64,000 nt of DNA, taken from Pediococcus pentosaceus. GTDB lineage: Bacteria > Bacillota > Bacilli > Lactobacillales > Lactobacillaceae. Below are positions 18,205-26,072 of the stretch, in pieces; position 1 is the first letter of the stretch; every line of letters begins with the position of its first letter. The translations under genes and the position numbers were made by a program. The stretch lies in the NCBI RefSeq assembly GCF_001437285.1, contig NZ_JQBF01000001.1, positions 186,001 through 250,000 of the forward strand. Reading direction: 5' to 3'. The notes below the pieces were generated by a model. The model had not been told where the DNA came from. It did not search any database and was given only the letters and a program-made list of their open reading frames with translations.

Positions 18205-18471
18205 ATGTTTAAATATTTAATCACCCAGCTTCAAAATGCTAGTAAAGTTATTTACGATGGAAGTCAATGTCGAGTATTTTTAATGCAAGCTTATCAAGAA
18301 AGCATTGCAATCCGACCTAATCTAAAATCTGAACAAGAACTAGCATTAATTAATCGTTTTTATGAATTAAATAGAGAACTGATTGAGCTTTCAGACAATC
18401 GCTTTAACACCAAGCAATTAGAATATAGAAAAGTGATCGATGAATTGATCAGTGCCATGCAAGCTGCATAA
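18205..18471 (+). CDS. 88-residue helical protein at the end of the lar operon, unknown
   Basis: ATG 18205 follows larE by 20 bases with TAAAGGAAAAA upstream, and the lar terminator lies just after it, so it is cotranscribed with larABCDE. The sequence is soluble and predicted all-helical, with a single cysteine (Cys22), an SEQELALINRFYELNRELIEL amphipathic centre and no signal peptide. Its size and helical make-up resemble enterocin-A-type bacteriocin immunity proteins, but similarity by eye is weak and no bacteriocin gene is adjacent. It could equally be an accessory lar factor. Not recognised with confidence. Confidence 0.7.
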   Translation: MFKYLITQLQNASKVIYDGSQCRVFLMQAYQESIAIRPNLKSEQELALINRFYELNRELIELSDNRFNTKQLEYRKVIDELISAMQAA

Positions 18472-18479
18472 GATGACCG

Positions 18480-18518
18480 AAAAAGACGTTTCTAAATTAA
18501 AATTAGAAGCGTCTTTTT
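18480..18518 (+). terminator. lar operon terminator, probably bidirectional
   Basis: AAAAAGACGTTTCTAA (18480-18495) pairs with TTAGAAGCGTCTTTTT (18503-18518) with one wobble. The minus-strand MFS gene ends 12 bases further, so the hairpin can serve both sides. Confidence 0.9.
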
Positions 18519-18529
18519 GATTTTATGGA

Positions 18530-19705
18530 TTATTTATTTTTAAAACGTAACTCATAGCTAAGTAACATTACGACTGTAATTGCTAGGATATACAAGGGTA
18601 AGATTCCAATCCATCCGGTATGAAATGCACTAATTAGATAGGTGAAGAAACTGATACAAATATAGTACCCAAAACTAAAGATACCACTAGCTACCCCAAT
18701 CACGTCTTCGTAACCAACGAGTGCTAAATTAAGTGCCATTGGAAGTGTAATATATAAACCAAAAAAGACGATAAAAATACATAAAATAAAGAGGTAAATA
18801 TTTCCAATCCAACTGGCACCCACTAATAGGAAGGCTCCAAACATGGCTAGGATTAATCCCCATTTGGTAATTTGAATGGCGCTGATCTTGGCAACTAGGT
18901 GATTAATGGTTATAGAACCGAAAATACTAGATAAGGCAATCACTACTCCTAAAACACCATATTGGATAGAACTAAGATGAAAATGTTCAATAAAGATAAA
19001 AGGTGCTTCAGCATAGAAACTGAAGAGAATGCCATTAATTCCACTAATTAGTAAGCCGTAGACCCAAACGTTTGGATCAGTTAAAAGACGCATAACAATA
19101 GGTTTTAATGCCGGTTGACGAGTAACGTTAGACAATTGGATATTAGTTTCTGGTAGTCGTCGGAGTGTATATAGATATAAACTAACTGCCATGACAATTA
19201 AGACAGAAAATACATTACGATAACCAAAATAAGTCTGAGTAACTCCGCCTAATAATGGTCCCATTGCAGGGGAGAGGGCTAAGGCAGCCTCAACTTTAGC
19301 GAATACTTTCGCCCCGGTTGTACCAGCAAAGGATTCGCGCATGATGGATTGTGTTACGACAGAACCGACGCTGGCACCAAAGGATTGGACCAATCGAAAC
19401 AGAATTAGGATTGCAAAATTAGGAGCGCACAGTAATCCAATGTTACCAGCTAGGTAAACGATTAGTCCTGCTAACATCGCTGGACGCCGACCGACACGGT
19501 CAGAGTAACTACCCCAGAATAAAACACCTAGGGCAAAAGCGATGAAATAAGAACTCATGGTTAATTGCCCCGTCTGAGCGGTAACCTGCAGAGCCGAACT
19601 TAAAGCTGGTAAGGCAGGGGTAAAGATGGACTCACTAATTTGTGGAAAACCAACCAGAACGATAATTAATAGTAAAGATGGAACTTGTTTTCGGACGTTT
19701 TTCAT
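18530..19705 (-). CDS. Bcr/CflA-family MFS drug exporter
   Basis: The 391-residue protein has twelve membrane helices and major facilitator motifs: FTPALPALS at the first loop, GSYSDRVGRRPAML (motif A, about 66-79) and a Bcr/CflA-type LVQSFGASVGSVVTQSIMRE segment. The family expels drugs, sulfonamides or amino-acid-derived compounds by proton antiport. AAGGAGA precedes the ATG. A promoter and a 20-codon leader frame lie upstream, which may regulate it. Substrate unknown. Confidence 0.88.
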   Translation of the reverse strand: MKNVRKQVPSLLLIIVLVGFPQISESIFTPALPALSSALQVTAQTGQLTMSSYFIAFALGVLFWGSYSDRVGRRPAMLAGLIVYLAGNIGLLCAPNFAILILFRLVQSFGASVGSVVTQSIMRESFAGTTGAKVFAKVEAALALSPAMGPLLGGVTQTYFGYRNVFSVLIVMAVSLYLYTLRRLPETNIQLSNVTRQPALKPIVMRLLTDPNVWVYGLLISGINGILFSFYAEAPFIFIEHFHLSSIQYGVLGVVIALSSIFGSITINHLVAKISAIQITKWGLILAMFGAFLLVGASWIGNIYLFILCIFIVFFGLYITLPMALNLALVGYEDVIGVASGIFSFGYYICISFFTYLISAFHTGWIGILPLYILAITVVMLLSYELRFKNK

Positions 19706-19726
19706 TTTAAATCTCCTTAAATTTTA

Positions 19727-19789
19727 TTATGCAGAAAAACGTCCTAATTTAATTACGGTAGCAGATGCGATAAAACCAACGTAGGCCAA
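19727..19789 (-). CDS. possible 20-residue leader peptide before the MFS exporter
   Basis: A TTG start at 19789 sits six bases after a strong GGGAGGAG ribosome site; the frame ends at TAA 19727-19729. The peptide reads MAYVGFIASATV then IKLGRFSA. It lies inside the transcript that starts at the promoter at 19823-19851 and ends 21 bases before the exporter ATG. Such an arrangement is common for translation-dependent control of efflux genes, but I see no clear alternative hairpins. Not a recognised family. Confidence 0.35.
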   Translation of the reverse strand: MAYVGFIASATVIKLGRFSA

Positions 19790-19822
19790 ATAGACTCCTC
19801 CCTTTCAAAATTTGATTTAATT

Positions 19823-19851
19823 ATTGTAACAAGTTAAATTTAGTTTTCCAA
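19823..19851 (-). promoter_or_regulatory. promoter of the MFS exporter, inside the end of the GNAT gene
   Basis: On the minus strand TTGGAA (19851-19846) and TACAAT (19828-19823) are 17 bases apart. The -35 overlaps the last codons of the upstream acetyltransferase gene. Confidence 0.6.
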
Positions 19852-20367
19852 ATTTAGTTCAAAGGCTAAACGTCGACCATCTTCGGTAGGGTTAACATAG
19901 ATAATACCGGTGTATTCAAAATTAAATTGTTGAACAAGGTGTTGCATTCGCTGATTAAGTTCGTGCGTATCAATCCGGAAATTATTAATCCCAGCGTGCG
20001 TTCCTAAGGTGATTAAATTGGATAGGAAGAACTTGCCGAGAGACATTCCGCGGTAGTCAGGCGAAATAGCAATTCGGTGAATAGTAGCATATGGTGCACT
20101 AGTATTTTTCCATTGACCGTCTGAAATATTTTCGTAGTTGGCATCCGGGGTGGTCAGTAAAGTGGCGGTACCTGCAATTTGATTATCGACTTTCAGTACC
20201 CAACAATTTCCATGATTAATGTCGTTGATGAAAGTAGTCTCATCGGGACTTCCATCTTGCCATTGAGGACTACCATCCGCTTTCAATAAAGCTTTGGCGT
20301 TATCAATAATTTTCATGATGGCGGGTAAATCTTGAGGTTGAGCTTTTTTAACGTATATATTACTCAT
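19840..20367 (-). CDS. GNAT-family N-acetyltransferase
   Basis: The 175-residue protein has the GNAT fold: beta-alpha start IYVKKAQPQDLPAIMKII, central strand ATIHRIAISPDYRG and the acetyl-CoA loop RGMSLGKFFLSNLI (about 116-129), then NNFRIDTHELNQRMQHLVQQFNF-type C-terminal helices. It transfers an acetyl group from acetyl-CoA to an amine, but the substrate cannot be predicted. It is divergent from a LysR regulator, with 66 bases between starts. A GGAGCC site precedes the ATG. Confidence 0.85.
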   Translation of the reverse strand: MSNIYVKKAQPQDLPAIMKIIDNAKALLKADGSPQWQDGSPDETTFINDINHGNCWVLKVDNQIAGTATLLTTPDANYENISDGQWKNTSAPYATIHRIAISPDYRGMSLGKFFLSNLITLGTHAGINNFRIDTHELNQRMQHLVQQFNFEYTGIIYVNPTEDGRRLAFELNLEN

Positions 20368-20433
20368 GTAGCTAGGCTCCTTTTATTGTATGTTGTATAT
20401 TAAGTATAGTATAAAAAATTGGAGGATTGGGAA

Positions 20434-21318
20434 ATGGAAATTAGAACTCTGCGTTATTTTTGGACAATCGCAGAAGAAGGAACGGTTTCTAAGGCAGCGG
20501 AAGCTTTGCACATTACCCAACCTACTTTAAGTCGACAAATCAAAGAATTAGAAGAAGAATTTGGAACGGAGTTATTTATTCGGGGGCGACGCCAGATTCA
20601 ACTAACAGAAGCAGGCATGTTTCTAAAATCCCGTGCAGAAGAAATTTTAGAGCTAACCCAGCAAACAAGTTTAGAATTCGAAAACCGTAAAAAGCAACTC
20701 TTTAGTGGACATATCACTATTGGGTGCATTGAAGCCGATAATTCTGATACTTTAGCCTTAATCTTAGAGGATTTTATCCGAGATTATCCGCAAGTTACAT
20801 TTACCATTTACAGTGGGACTAGTGACGACATCACAGAGCGTTTAGATAAGGGCTTAGTGGATGTTGCAGTTTTAATTAAGCCCATCGCCACAGAAAAATA
20901 TCACGAAATTGTACTTCCCCGTACTGAAAAATGGGGATTATTAGTTTCCAAAGCATCGTATATTGCTCAGAAAGATAAAATTGTACCGACTGATTTAATG
21001 GGGATGCCGTTGTTAGTGTCAGGACGTCCTGAAGTTCAGGAATTAATTTCAAAATGGAGCAAGATTGACTATCAACAATTAAATGTTGTCGGTCATTATA
21101 ATTTAACCTTTAATGTGCTCCCACTAGTGAAACGTCAAGTAGCTCAAGCGTTCATTATTGAAGGATCAACTAGGAATACCCATCCGGATGGAGTTAAATT
21201 CATTCCGTTAGAGCCGGAAGTTAATACTAACTGCGTTTTAGTTTGGAAGCGGGAGCGTAATCTATCACCGGTAGTAAATAAATTTATTAATTACTTCTAC
21301 CATGCTTTCAAAGCATAG
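20434..21318 (+). CDS. LysR-family transcriptional regulator
   Basis: ATG 20434 is chosen because GGAGGATTGGGAA precedes it; an in-frame TTG at 20419 lies in that ribosome site. The 294-residue protein begins EIRTLRYFWTIAEEGTVSKA and has the LysR helix-turn-helix AAEALHITQPTLSRQIKELE, followed by a long helix and a two-lobed substrate-binding domain (from about residue 88, ITIGCIEADN). It probably controls the following flavodoxin-cupin-CMD genes, from which it is separated by a terminator, or the divergent GNAT gene. A candidate promoter is TTGTAT (20386-20391)/TATAAA (20410-20415). Confidence 0.9.
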   Translation: MEIRTLRYFWTIAEEGTVSKAAEALHITQPTLSRQIKELEEEFGTELFIRGRRQIQLTEAGMFLKSRAEEILELTQQTSLEFENRKKQLFSGHITIGCIEADNSDTLALILEDFIRDYPQVTFTIYSGTSDDITERLDKGLVDVAVLIKPIATEKYHEIVLPRTEKWGLLVSKASYIAQKDKIVPTDLMGMPLLVSGRPEVQELISKWSKIDYQQLNVVGHYNLTFNVLPLVKRQVAQAFIIEGSTRNTHPDGVKFIPLEPEVNTNCVLVWKRERNLSPVVNKFINYFYHAFKA

Positions 21319-21354
21319 AAATGGATAAAATAAGCATTTTACGAATTACATAAA

Positions 21355-21395
21355 AAGTCTTAACATTATTTTTGTCGAAAGATGTTAAGGCTTTT
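21355..21395 (+). terminator. terminator after the LysR gene
   Basis: AAGTCTTAACAT (21355-21366) pairs with ATGTTAAGGCTT (21382-21393) with one G-T pair, followed by TTT. Confidence 0.75.
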
Positions 21396-21413
21396 TCTAA
21401 TCGGAGGTGCATA

Positions 21414-21884
21414 GTGGAAATAGCTTATTTTACCCATGCTGAAGATGGAAATACTGAAATTCTGATGCGAAAAATTGCTGGGCAATTAAATTTGCCATCA
21501 AATCGGATTATGCCAAAAAAACCATATCCGATAAGTTACGAAGCATTGGTGGAACGTGCTAAAGATGAACATGAACACAGTATTTTCCCTGAAGCTAGCA
21601 TAAACCATGAAATTAGTGATGATGTTTTAATACTGGGGACACCAATCTGGTTTGGTGAGTTACCCAATGTGGTTAAAAAATTTTTAAAGGAACAGCTGGT
21701 TGCACCACGAGTAATTTATCCTTTTTGTACCAGTGAAGGGAGTGGATTGGGAAACAGTATCAACGAATTAAAAGCAATTTTCCCAGACACAGAGATTAAG
21801 CTAGGGTTAGCAGTACAGGGTTCCAAAGTAAATAAGGCAGATCAAGCAGTAGCAAATTGGTTAGAACAGTTAAATTTAATTTAA
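21414..21884 (+). CDS. flavodoxin-like FMN protein
   Basis: The GTG at 21414 is the likely start: CGGAGG lies six bases upstream, and the encoded N-terminus VEIAYFTHAEDGNTE then matches a flavodoxin fold with its FMN-phosphate loop (THAEDGNTE). Further in-frame TTG at 21372 lies inside the preceding terminator. The product is about 156 residues, with the second flavin loop GTPIWFGELPNVVKKFL (about 80-96) and CTSEGSGLGNSINELK near the third. It may carry electrons or reduce quinones. It is followed 16 bases later by the cupin gene. Confidence 0.8.
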   Translation: MEIAYFTHAEDGNTEILMRKIAGQLNLPSNRIMPKKPYPISYEALVERAKDEHEHSIFPEASINHEISDDVLILGTPIWFGELPNVVKKFLKEQLVAPRVIYPFCTSEGSGLGNSINELKAIFPDTEIKLGLAVQGSKVNKADQAVANWLEQLNLI

Positions 21885-21900
21885 AAGGAGCAGTTTAATT

Positions 21901-22317
21901 ATGAAAAATGAAGCAGTAAAAAACGGGGTTATTTTCCCCGCTGGGCCTAAAAATGATGCATACGCAAAATACTTTGTAGGACAAAGTTATCTACAGGGGC
22001 TTGTTTCAGACCCCGAAGTTAATGTTGGAGTTGGAAATGTTACTTTTGAGCCTGGTTGCCGTAACAACTGGCATATTCATCATGATGGATTCCAAATTTT
22101 ACTAGTAACGGGTGGAGAAGGCTGGTACCAAGAAGAAGGACAACCAGCACGCCATCTTACAGCTGGTGATGTTGTAGTAACCCATGATGGTGTAAAGCAC
22201 TGGCATGGCGCAACTAAAGATAGTTGGTTTGCACATGTAGCGATCACTGCTGGAACACCAGAATGGCTTGAAGCAGTTAGCGATGAACAATATAAGGCAG
22301 TTGAGGAGGGCAAATAA
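21901..22317 (+). CDS. cupin-domain protein
   Basis: The 138-residue protein is a single small beta-barrel cupin. The first metal motif is visible as NNWHIHHDGFQILLVTGGEG (about 57-76, with His60, His62 and His63) and the second as DGVKHWHGATKDSWFAHVAI (about 96-115). The architecture matches small cupins encoded with carboxymuconolactone-decarboxylase-like proteins. Its last base is the first base of the next gene's ATG, so the pair is translationally coupled. AAAGGAG site. Substrate unknown. Confidence 0.88.
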   Translation: MKNEAVKNGVIFPAGPKNDAYAKYFVGQSYLQGLVSDPEVNVGVGNVTFEPGCRNNWHIHHDGFQILLVTGGEGWYQEEGQPARHLTAGDVVVTHDGVKHWHGATKDSWFAHVAITAGTPEWLEAVSDEQYKAVEEGK

Positions 22318-22634
22318 TGGTTAAAAAACAGACCGCAGGACGCGAACAATTAGGTGAATTTGCACCAAAATTTGCAGAATTGAATGACGATGTATTATTC
22401 GGTGAAGTTTGGTCACGTGAAGACCAGCTTTCAGCTCGTGATCGGAGTATGATTACATGCGCAAGTCTGATGTCGCAAGGCTTATTTCCCCAATTAGAAG
22501 CACACATGAAGATTGCTAAAGAAAATGGCGTAACTAAGGATGAAATGGTAGAACTAATTACACATCTTTCGTTTTATGCAGGTTGGCCTAAGGCATGGTC
22601 AGCATTTGGTTTAGCAAAGAAAATATTCGAATAA
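22317..22634 (+). CDS. carboxymuconolactone decarboxylase (CMD) family protein
   Basis: The 105-residue all-helical protein has the CMD/AhpD fold: a central MITCASLMSQGLFPQLEAHM helix, and the family signature MVELITHLSFYAGWPKAWSA (about 80-99). It lacks the AhpD CXXC pair, so peroxidase activity is unlikely. Such proteins are often annotated as decarboxylases, but those next to a cupin in Firmicutes are uncharacterised. The stop of the cupin gene overlaps its start by one base (TAATG). It is the last gene before a strong terminator. Confidence 0.88.
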   Translation: MVKKQTAGREQLGEFAPKFAELNDDVLFGEVWSREDQLSARDRSMITCASLMSQGLFPQLEAHMKIAKENGVTKDEMVELITHLSFYAGWPKAWSAFGLAKKIFE

Positions 22635-22640
22635 AATAGT

Positions 22641-22676
22641 AAGACAGCTGTCTCAATCTGAGGTAGCTGTCTTTTT
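22641..22676 (+). terminator. terminator after the CMD gene
   Basis: AAGACAGCT (22641-22649) pairs with AGCTGTCTT (22665-22673), followed by T. Confidence 0.85.
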
Positions 22677-22914
22677 ATTTACTAATGGTCTTTGCGTAAT
22701 TAAAATTCCACAAATAGTTAAAACTACACAACCAACAGTTAATGGTCGCCCCGATTAAAACTAAAAATAAGAAGGTAATCATCTGTATAACTAGGGTAAT
22801 TAATAGGCGGTTATGTTGAATTTTATTGTCAAAAAGTTTCCATAATATGTAAATATTGAAGGAATCACTAACTAGTAATCCCAGAATGAAAAGATCAGCT
22901 TAACTAGCAAGCAT
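22675..22914 (-). pseudogene. remnant of a small two-helix membrane protein, stop at codon 5
   Basis: On the minus strand ATG at 22914 is followed by three codons and an in-frame TAA (22902-22900); then 74 open codons lead to a TAA at 22675. The open part encodes ADLFILGLLVSDSFNIYILW, a charged hydrophilic turn (KLFDNKIQHNR), a second long hydrophobic segment and a tryptophan-containing tail. This looks like a genuine membrane protein, not noise, so an inactivated gene is the best reading. No other ATG restores the N-terminus. The rest of the 375-base gap is the promoter of the next operon. Family not recognised. Confidence 0.45.
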
Positions 22915-22971
22915 TAATTTGTAATTTATTATATTTTCTCACAATTGAACTTCAAATGAAGTTAGAAGTTA

Positions 22972-23030
22972 TTGACTAAAAAATAAATATATTTTATACT
23001 CCAACCAGTAAGTGAGTAATCACTCACTTA
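22972..23030 (+). promoter_or_regulatory. promoter and TetR-type operator of the ABC exporter operon
   Basis: TTGACT (22972-22977) and TATACT (22995-23000) are 17 bases apart. Downstream, at the expected transcript start, lies a 22-bp palindrome TAAGTGAGT-AATC-ACTCACTTA (23009-23030). A TetR gene is third in the operon, so autorepression is likely. A further inverted repeat, AACTTC/GAAGTT, lies upstream of the -35 (about 22948-22963). Confidence 0.8.
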
Positions 23031-23051
23031 ATTCGGTTAAGGAGAATTTTT

Positions 23052-23774
23052 ATGAATAAATCAATAATTGAGTTAAAAAATATTGTTAAAAGTTTTGGAA
23101 AACAAAATGTTTTAAAAAATATCAACCTTAATGTCCAGCAAGGACAAATTGTGGGATTGATTGGGCCCTCTGGTTCAGGAAAATCTACAATTATCAAAAT
23201 TGCGTTGGGCATGGAAGTGGCTGATAAAGGTACCGCAGAAATTTTTGAGGCTAAAATGCCCAACCGTAAATTATTATCTAAAATTGGTTATATGGCCCAA
23301 ACGGACGCATTGTACATGACTTTAACCGGTTTTGAGAACTTAAAATTTTATGCCAAAATGAAAGGTATCAAATCGAGTGAACTACAATTGCAAATTGATC
23401 ATGTTGCAGAAGTAGTTGATTTAAAAGATGCGCTTAATAAACGGGTTGAAGGATATTCTGGTGGAATGATGCGTAGATTATCTTTAGGAATTGCTTTATT
23501 GGGTAATCCTAAGTTATTGATTTTGGATGAACCAACGGTAGGAATTGACCCCGCGTTACGACGGAAAATATGGCGAGAATTAAAACGGATAAAAAATAAC
23601 GGACAAAGCATTTTGATTACTACGCATGTGATGGATGAAGCTGAACAAGTTGACGAAGTAGCGCTGATTCTGGACGGAAACGTGATTGCTTTAGATAGCC
23701 CTAAAAATTTAAAACGACAGTATGATGTACCGTCTATTGAAGATGTCTTTTTGAAGGCGGAAGGAGCAGAATAA
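23052..23774 (+). CDS. ABC transporter ATP-binding protein (drug/ABC-2 type)
   Basis: The 240-residue ATPase has Walker A GPSGSGKST (about 37-45), signature YSGGMMRRLSLGIALLG, Walker B LLILDEPTVGIDP and an H-loop TTHVMDEAEQ. The VGIDPALRR extension is typical of ABC-2 exporters (DrrA/CcmA-like). It works with the permease that starts on its last base and is controlled by the TetR gene downstream. AAGGAGAA ribosome site. Probably exports a toxic hydrophobic compound. Confidence 0.92.
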   Translation: MNKSIIELKNIVKSFGKQNVLKNINLNVQQGQIVGLIGPSGSGKSTIIKIALGMEVADKGTAEIFEAKMPNRKLLSKIGYMAQTDALYMTLTGFENLKFYAKMKGIKSSELQLQIDHVAEVVDLKDALNKRVEGYSGGMMRRLSLGIALLGNPKLLILDEPTVGIDPALRRKIWRELKRIKNNGQSILITTHVMDEAEQVDEVALILDGNVIALDSPKNLKRQYDVPSIEDVFLKAEGAE

Positions 23775-24916
23775 TGAGGATTATTGCAATTACAAATCGT
23801 GTTTTAAAAGAGTTAATGCGGGATAAACGAACTTTAGCGTTAATGTTTTTAGCTCCAATTTTAATTTTAGTATTAATGAGTTTTATTTTTAACAATAGCG
23901 GTACAACAAATGTGAAAGTAGGAACGGTAGGTATTTCACATGAGTTGAACCAAAATTTAAATACGATTAAACATGTAAAAATTCATCAATATGACTCAGA
24001 AAAAACGGCGAAAATAGCATTAAAAGCTGAAAAGACAGATGCAATTATTGAAAAAGACGGCAATAATTTTAATATAACTTATGCTAATACTGATGCAACT
24101 AAAACAGCCACTACTAAGATGGCGTTCAAAAATGCGGTTACTGTGAATAATATTAAACAGCTTAAAAAACATTTAGAACAGAGTAACCGGGCTTTAAATG
24201 AACTTCAAACGAAGTTAGCTTTAGTTACTAAAAAATCAGTTAAAACCAAAAGCATGCCCGCAACTCAAGCTAGTCCGAAAATTAAAAATCATTATGTGTA
24301 TGGTGATGCTAACACCAGCTTCTTTGATAAGATTTTACCAATTTTAATGGGCTTCTTCGTTTTCTTCTTTGTCTTCCTAGTTTCTGGGATGGCGCTTTTG
24401 AAAGAGAGAACAAGTGGAACTTTAGATCGACTTTTAGCGACTCCAGTTAAACGTTCTGAAATTGTATTTGGCTATATGCTAAGTTATGGGATAATTGCTA
24501 TATTACAAACCATAGTGATCGTATTGGTAACTATTGGATTATTAGGAGTGGAAGTGGTTGGCAATATTGGGAGCATTATTGTTATCAACTTGCTATTAGC
24601 TTTAGTCGCTCTAGCATTTGGAATTCTACTTTCTACTTTTGCCCATTCTGAATTCCAGATGATGCAATTTATTCCAATTGTGATAGTACCTCAAGTTTTC
24701 TTTGCTGGAATTATTCCGTTAGATACGATGGCTGATTGGGTTCAAAAAATATCTTATATTATTCCACTTAAGTATGCCGGCGATGCGGTTAGCAATATTA
24801 TTATGCGAGGAGCCCGACTTTCAGCTTTGGGGGGAGATATTGGAGTGTTATTAATTTTTCTAGTTATCTTAACTATTTTAAATATCGTTGGATTGAAACG
24901 ATATCGGAAGGTGTAA
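23774..24916 (+). CDS. ABC-2 type permease
   Basis: This 380-residue permease has an N-terminal helix (about 20-40), a large extracellular loop (40-175) and five C-terminal helices, the ABC-2 layout. Motifs are LMRDKRTLALMFLAPILIL at the N-terminus and LLKERTSGTLDRLLATPVKRSEIV, a classic ABC-2 coupling segment. One base overlaps the ATPase stop (TAATG), and the TetR gene follows three bases later. Forms the exporter with the preceding ATPase. Confidence 0.9.
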   Translation: MRIIAITNRVLKELMRDKRTLALMFLAPILILVLMSFIFNNSGTTNVKVGTVGISHELNQNLNTIKHVKIHQYDSEKTAKIALKAEKTDAIIEKDGNNFNITYANTDATKTATTKMAFKNAVTVNNIKQLKKHLEQSNRALNELQTKLALVTKKSVKTKSMPATQASPKIKNHYVYGDANTSFFDKILPILMGFFVFFFVFLVSGMALLKERTSGTLDRLLATPVKRSEIVFGYMLSYGIIAILQTIVIVLVTIGLLGVEVVGNIGSIIVINLLLALVALAFGILLSTFAHSEFQMMQFIPIVIVPQVFFAGIIPLDTMADWVQKISYIIPLKYAGDAVSNIIMRGARLSALGGDIGVLLIFLVILTILNIVGLKRYRKV

Positions 24917-24919
24917 ATA

Positions 24920-25555
24920 ATGAGTAGTGCAATCATATTTGATAATTATAAAACGTGGCTTGATGAGCAAAAGCTTCCTAAGGGTCAGAAAAAAGCTCTT
25001 TTAGCAGGGTTAGATTTATTTGCTAAACAGGGATTTAATGGAACTTCGACAGCCCAAATTGCTGAAAAAGCTGAAATTAGTCAGGCAACTATATTTAAAT
25101 ACTTTAAGACTAAGCAAGATTTACTGATGGGAATTCTTAAACCGGTATTTATAAATTTATTTCCAGTTTTTCGGGATAGTTTTATTGATGAATTAAGGCA
25201 GTTCACTGACTTGGAAGATATGGTACGTTTCTTTGTTTATAACCGTTATCAATTTGTACGAGACAATGAAGACGCAATTCTAATTTTAATTACAGAGTTG
25301 CTAACTAATCGTGATATTCGAGATTTATTTTTTGGAGTGATAAATGAACCTGGAAAATCAGTCATTGAAAATGTAAGAGAGAACTTAAATAAAACAGGAC
25401 AATTACGACCTGAATTGGATTTTCCAGCCGTAATGAGAATCATAATTGGACAGATTTTTATTTATTTTATTCAGCATCGATTCATCGGTAATTCAAACGA
25501 AACACAAGATTTAAATTTAATTGTGGAACAAATCATACGAGCAATCAAAAAATAA
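24920..25555 (+). CDS. TetR-family repressor of the ABC exporter operon
   Basis: The 211-residue protein has a TetR helix-turn-helix after an unusual 20-residue N-terminal extension: ALLAGLDLFAKQGFNGTSTA then QIAEKAEISQATIFKYFKTK (about 27-66). The remainder is a helical ligand-binding domain. It is the third gene of the operon and probably binds the TAAGTGAGT palindrome at the promoter, so expression rises when a ligand releases it. Distance to the permease stop is three bases. Confidence 0.9.
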   Translation: MSSAIIFDNYKTWLDEQKLPKGQKKALLAGLDLFAKQGFNGTSTAQIAEKAEISQATIFKYFKTKQDLLMGILKPVFINLFPVFRDSFIDELRQFTDLEDMVRFFVYNRYQFVRDNEDAILILITELLTNRDIRDLFFGVINEPGKSVIENVRENLNKTGQLRPELDFPAVMRIIIGQIFIYFIQHRFIGNSNETQDLNLIVEQIIRAIKK

Positions 25556-25556
25556 T

Positions 25557-25589
25557 TTTGTTGTATTTGCAACTAAATTAAAGTAAAAT
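25557..25589 (+). promoter_or_regulatory. promoter and MarR-type operator
   Basis: TTGTAT (25561-25566) and TAAAAT (25584-25589) are 17 bases apart. GTTG-N6-CAAC, within TTTGTTGTATTTGCAACTAAA, overlaps the -35; such TTGCAA palindromes are usual MarR sites. Confidence 0.6.
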
Positions 25590-25609
25590 ACTCTCAGAGG
25601 GAAGTAATT

Positions 25610-26062
25610 ATGGAAGATATTTTACGATCAATTGGATCAATTTCAAGAGAATTGGATTCGATTGCTAATATTGAATTTAAAGAATTAAATTTAACCAAAG
25701 GCAAGTATTTATATTTGGTTCGAATATGTGAAAATCCAGGAATTATCCAGGGTGAATTAGCTGAAAAAATTCGAGTTGATCGGACGACCGCAGCTCGAGC
25801 CGTAATGAAATTGGAAAAGGATGGATTTATTACACGTGGAGCTGATCGGGACAATCATAAGATTAAACGTCTATATCCCACTGAACAAGGTAAGGCAGTA
25901 TATCCAACGATTAAACGCGAAAATAGCTATTCGAGTAGAATGGCGCTGGCAGGATTTACGGATGCAGAAGCTACAGCATTGAAAGCAATGTTGGAGAAAG
26001 TCGAACGAAACGTTAGTATCGACTGGAACTATGTAAAAAGTGGTCATCATAGAAAATATTGA
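25610..26062 (+). CDS. MarR-family transcriptional regulator
   Basis: The 150-residue protein has a winged helix: IIQGELAEKIRVDRTTAARA (about 44-63) then VMKLEKDGFITRGADRDNHK, the MarR wing, and dimerisation helices at both ends. A GTTG/CAAC palindrome overlaps its promoter, which suggests autorepression. It is followed ten bases later by a GNAT acetyltransferase gene, which should be the target. Ligand unknown. Confidence 0.9.
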   Translation: MEDILRSIGSISRELDSIANIEFKELNLTKGKYLYLVRICENPGIIQGELAEKIRVDRTTAARAVMKLEKDGFITRGADRDNHKIKRLYPTEQGKAVYPTIKRENSYSSRMALAGFTDAEATALKAMLEKVERNVSIDWNYVKSGHHRKY

Positions 26063-26072
26063 GGTAAATTGA

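Noticed and set aside
22080-22507. Several overlapping minus-strand frames in the cupin-CMD region
   Set aside because: They contradict two clear plus-strand families and have no ribosome sites.
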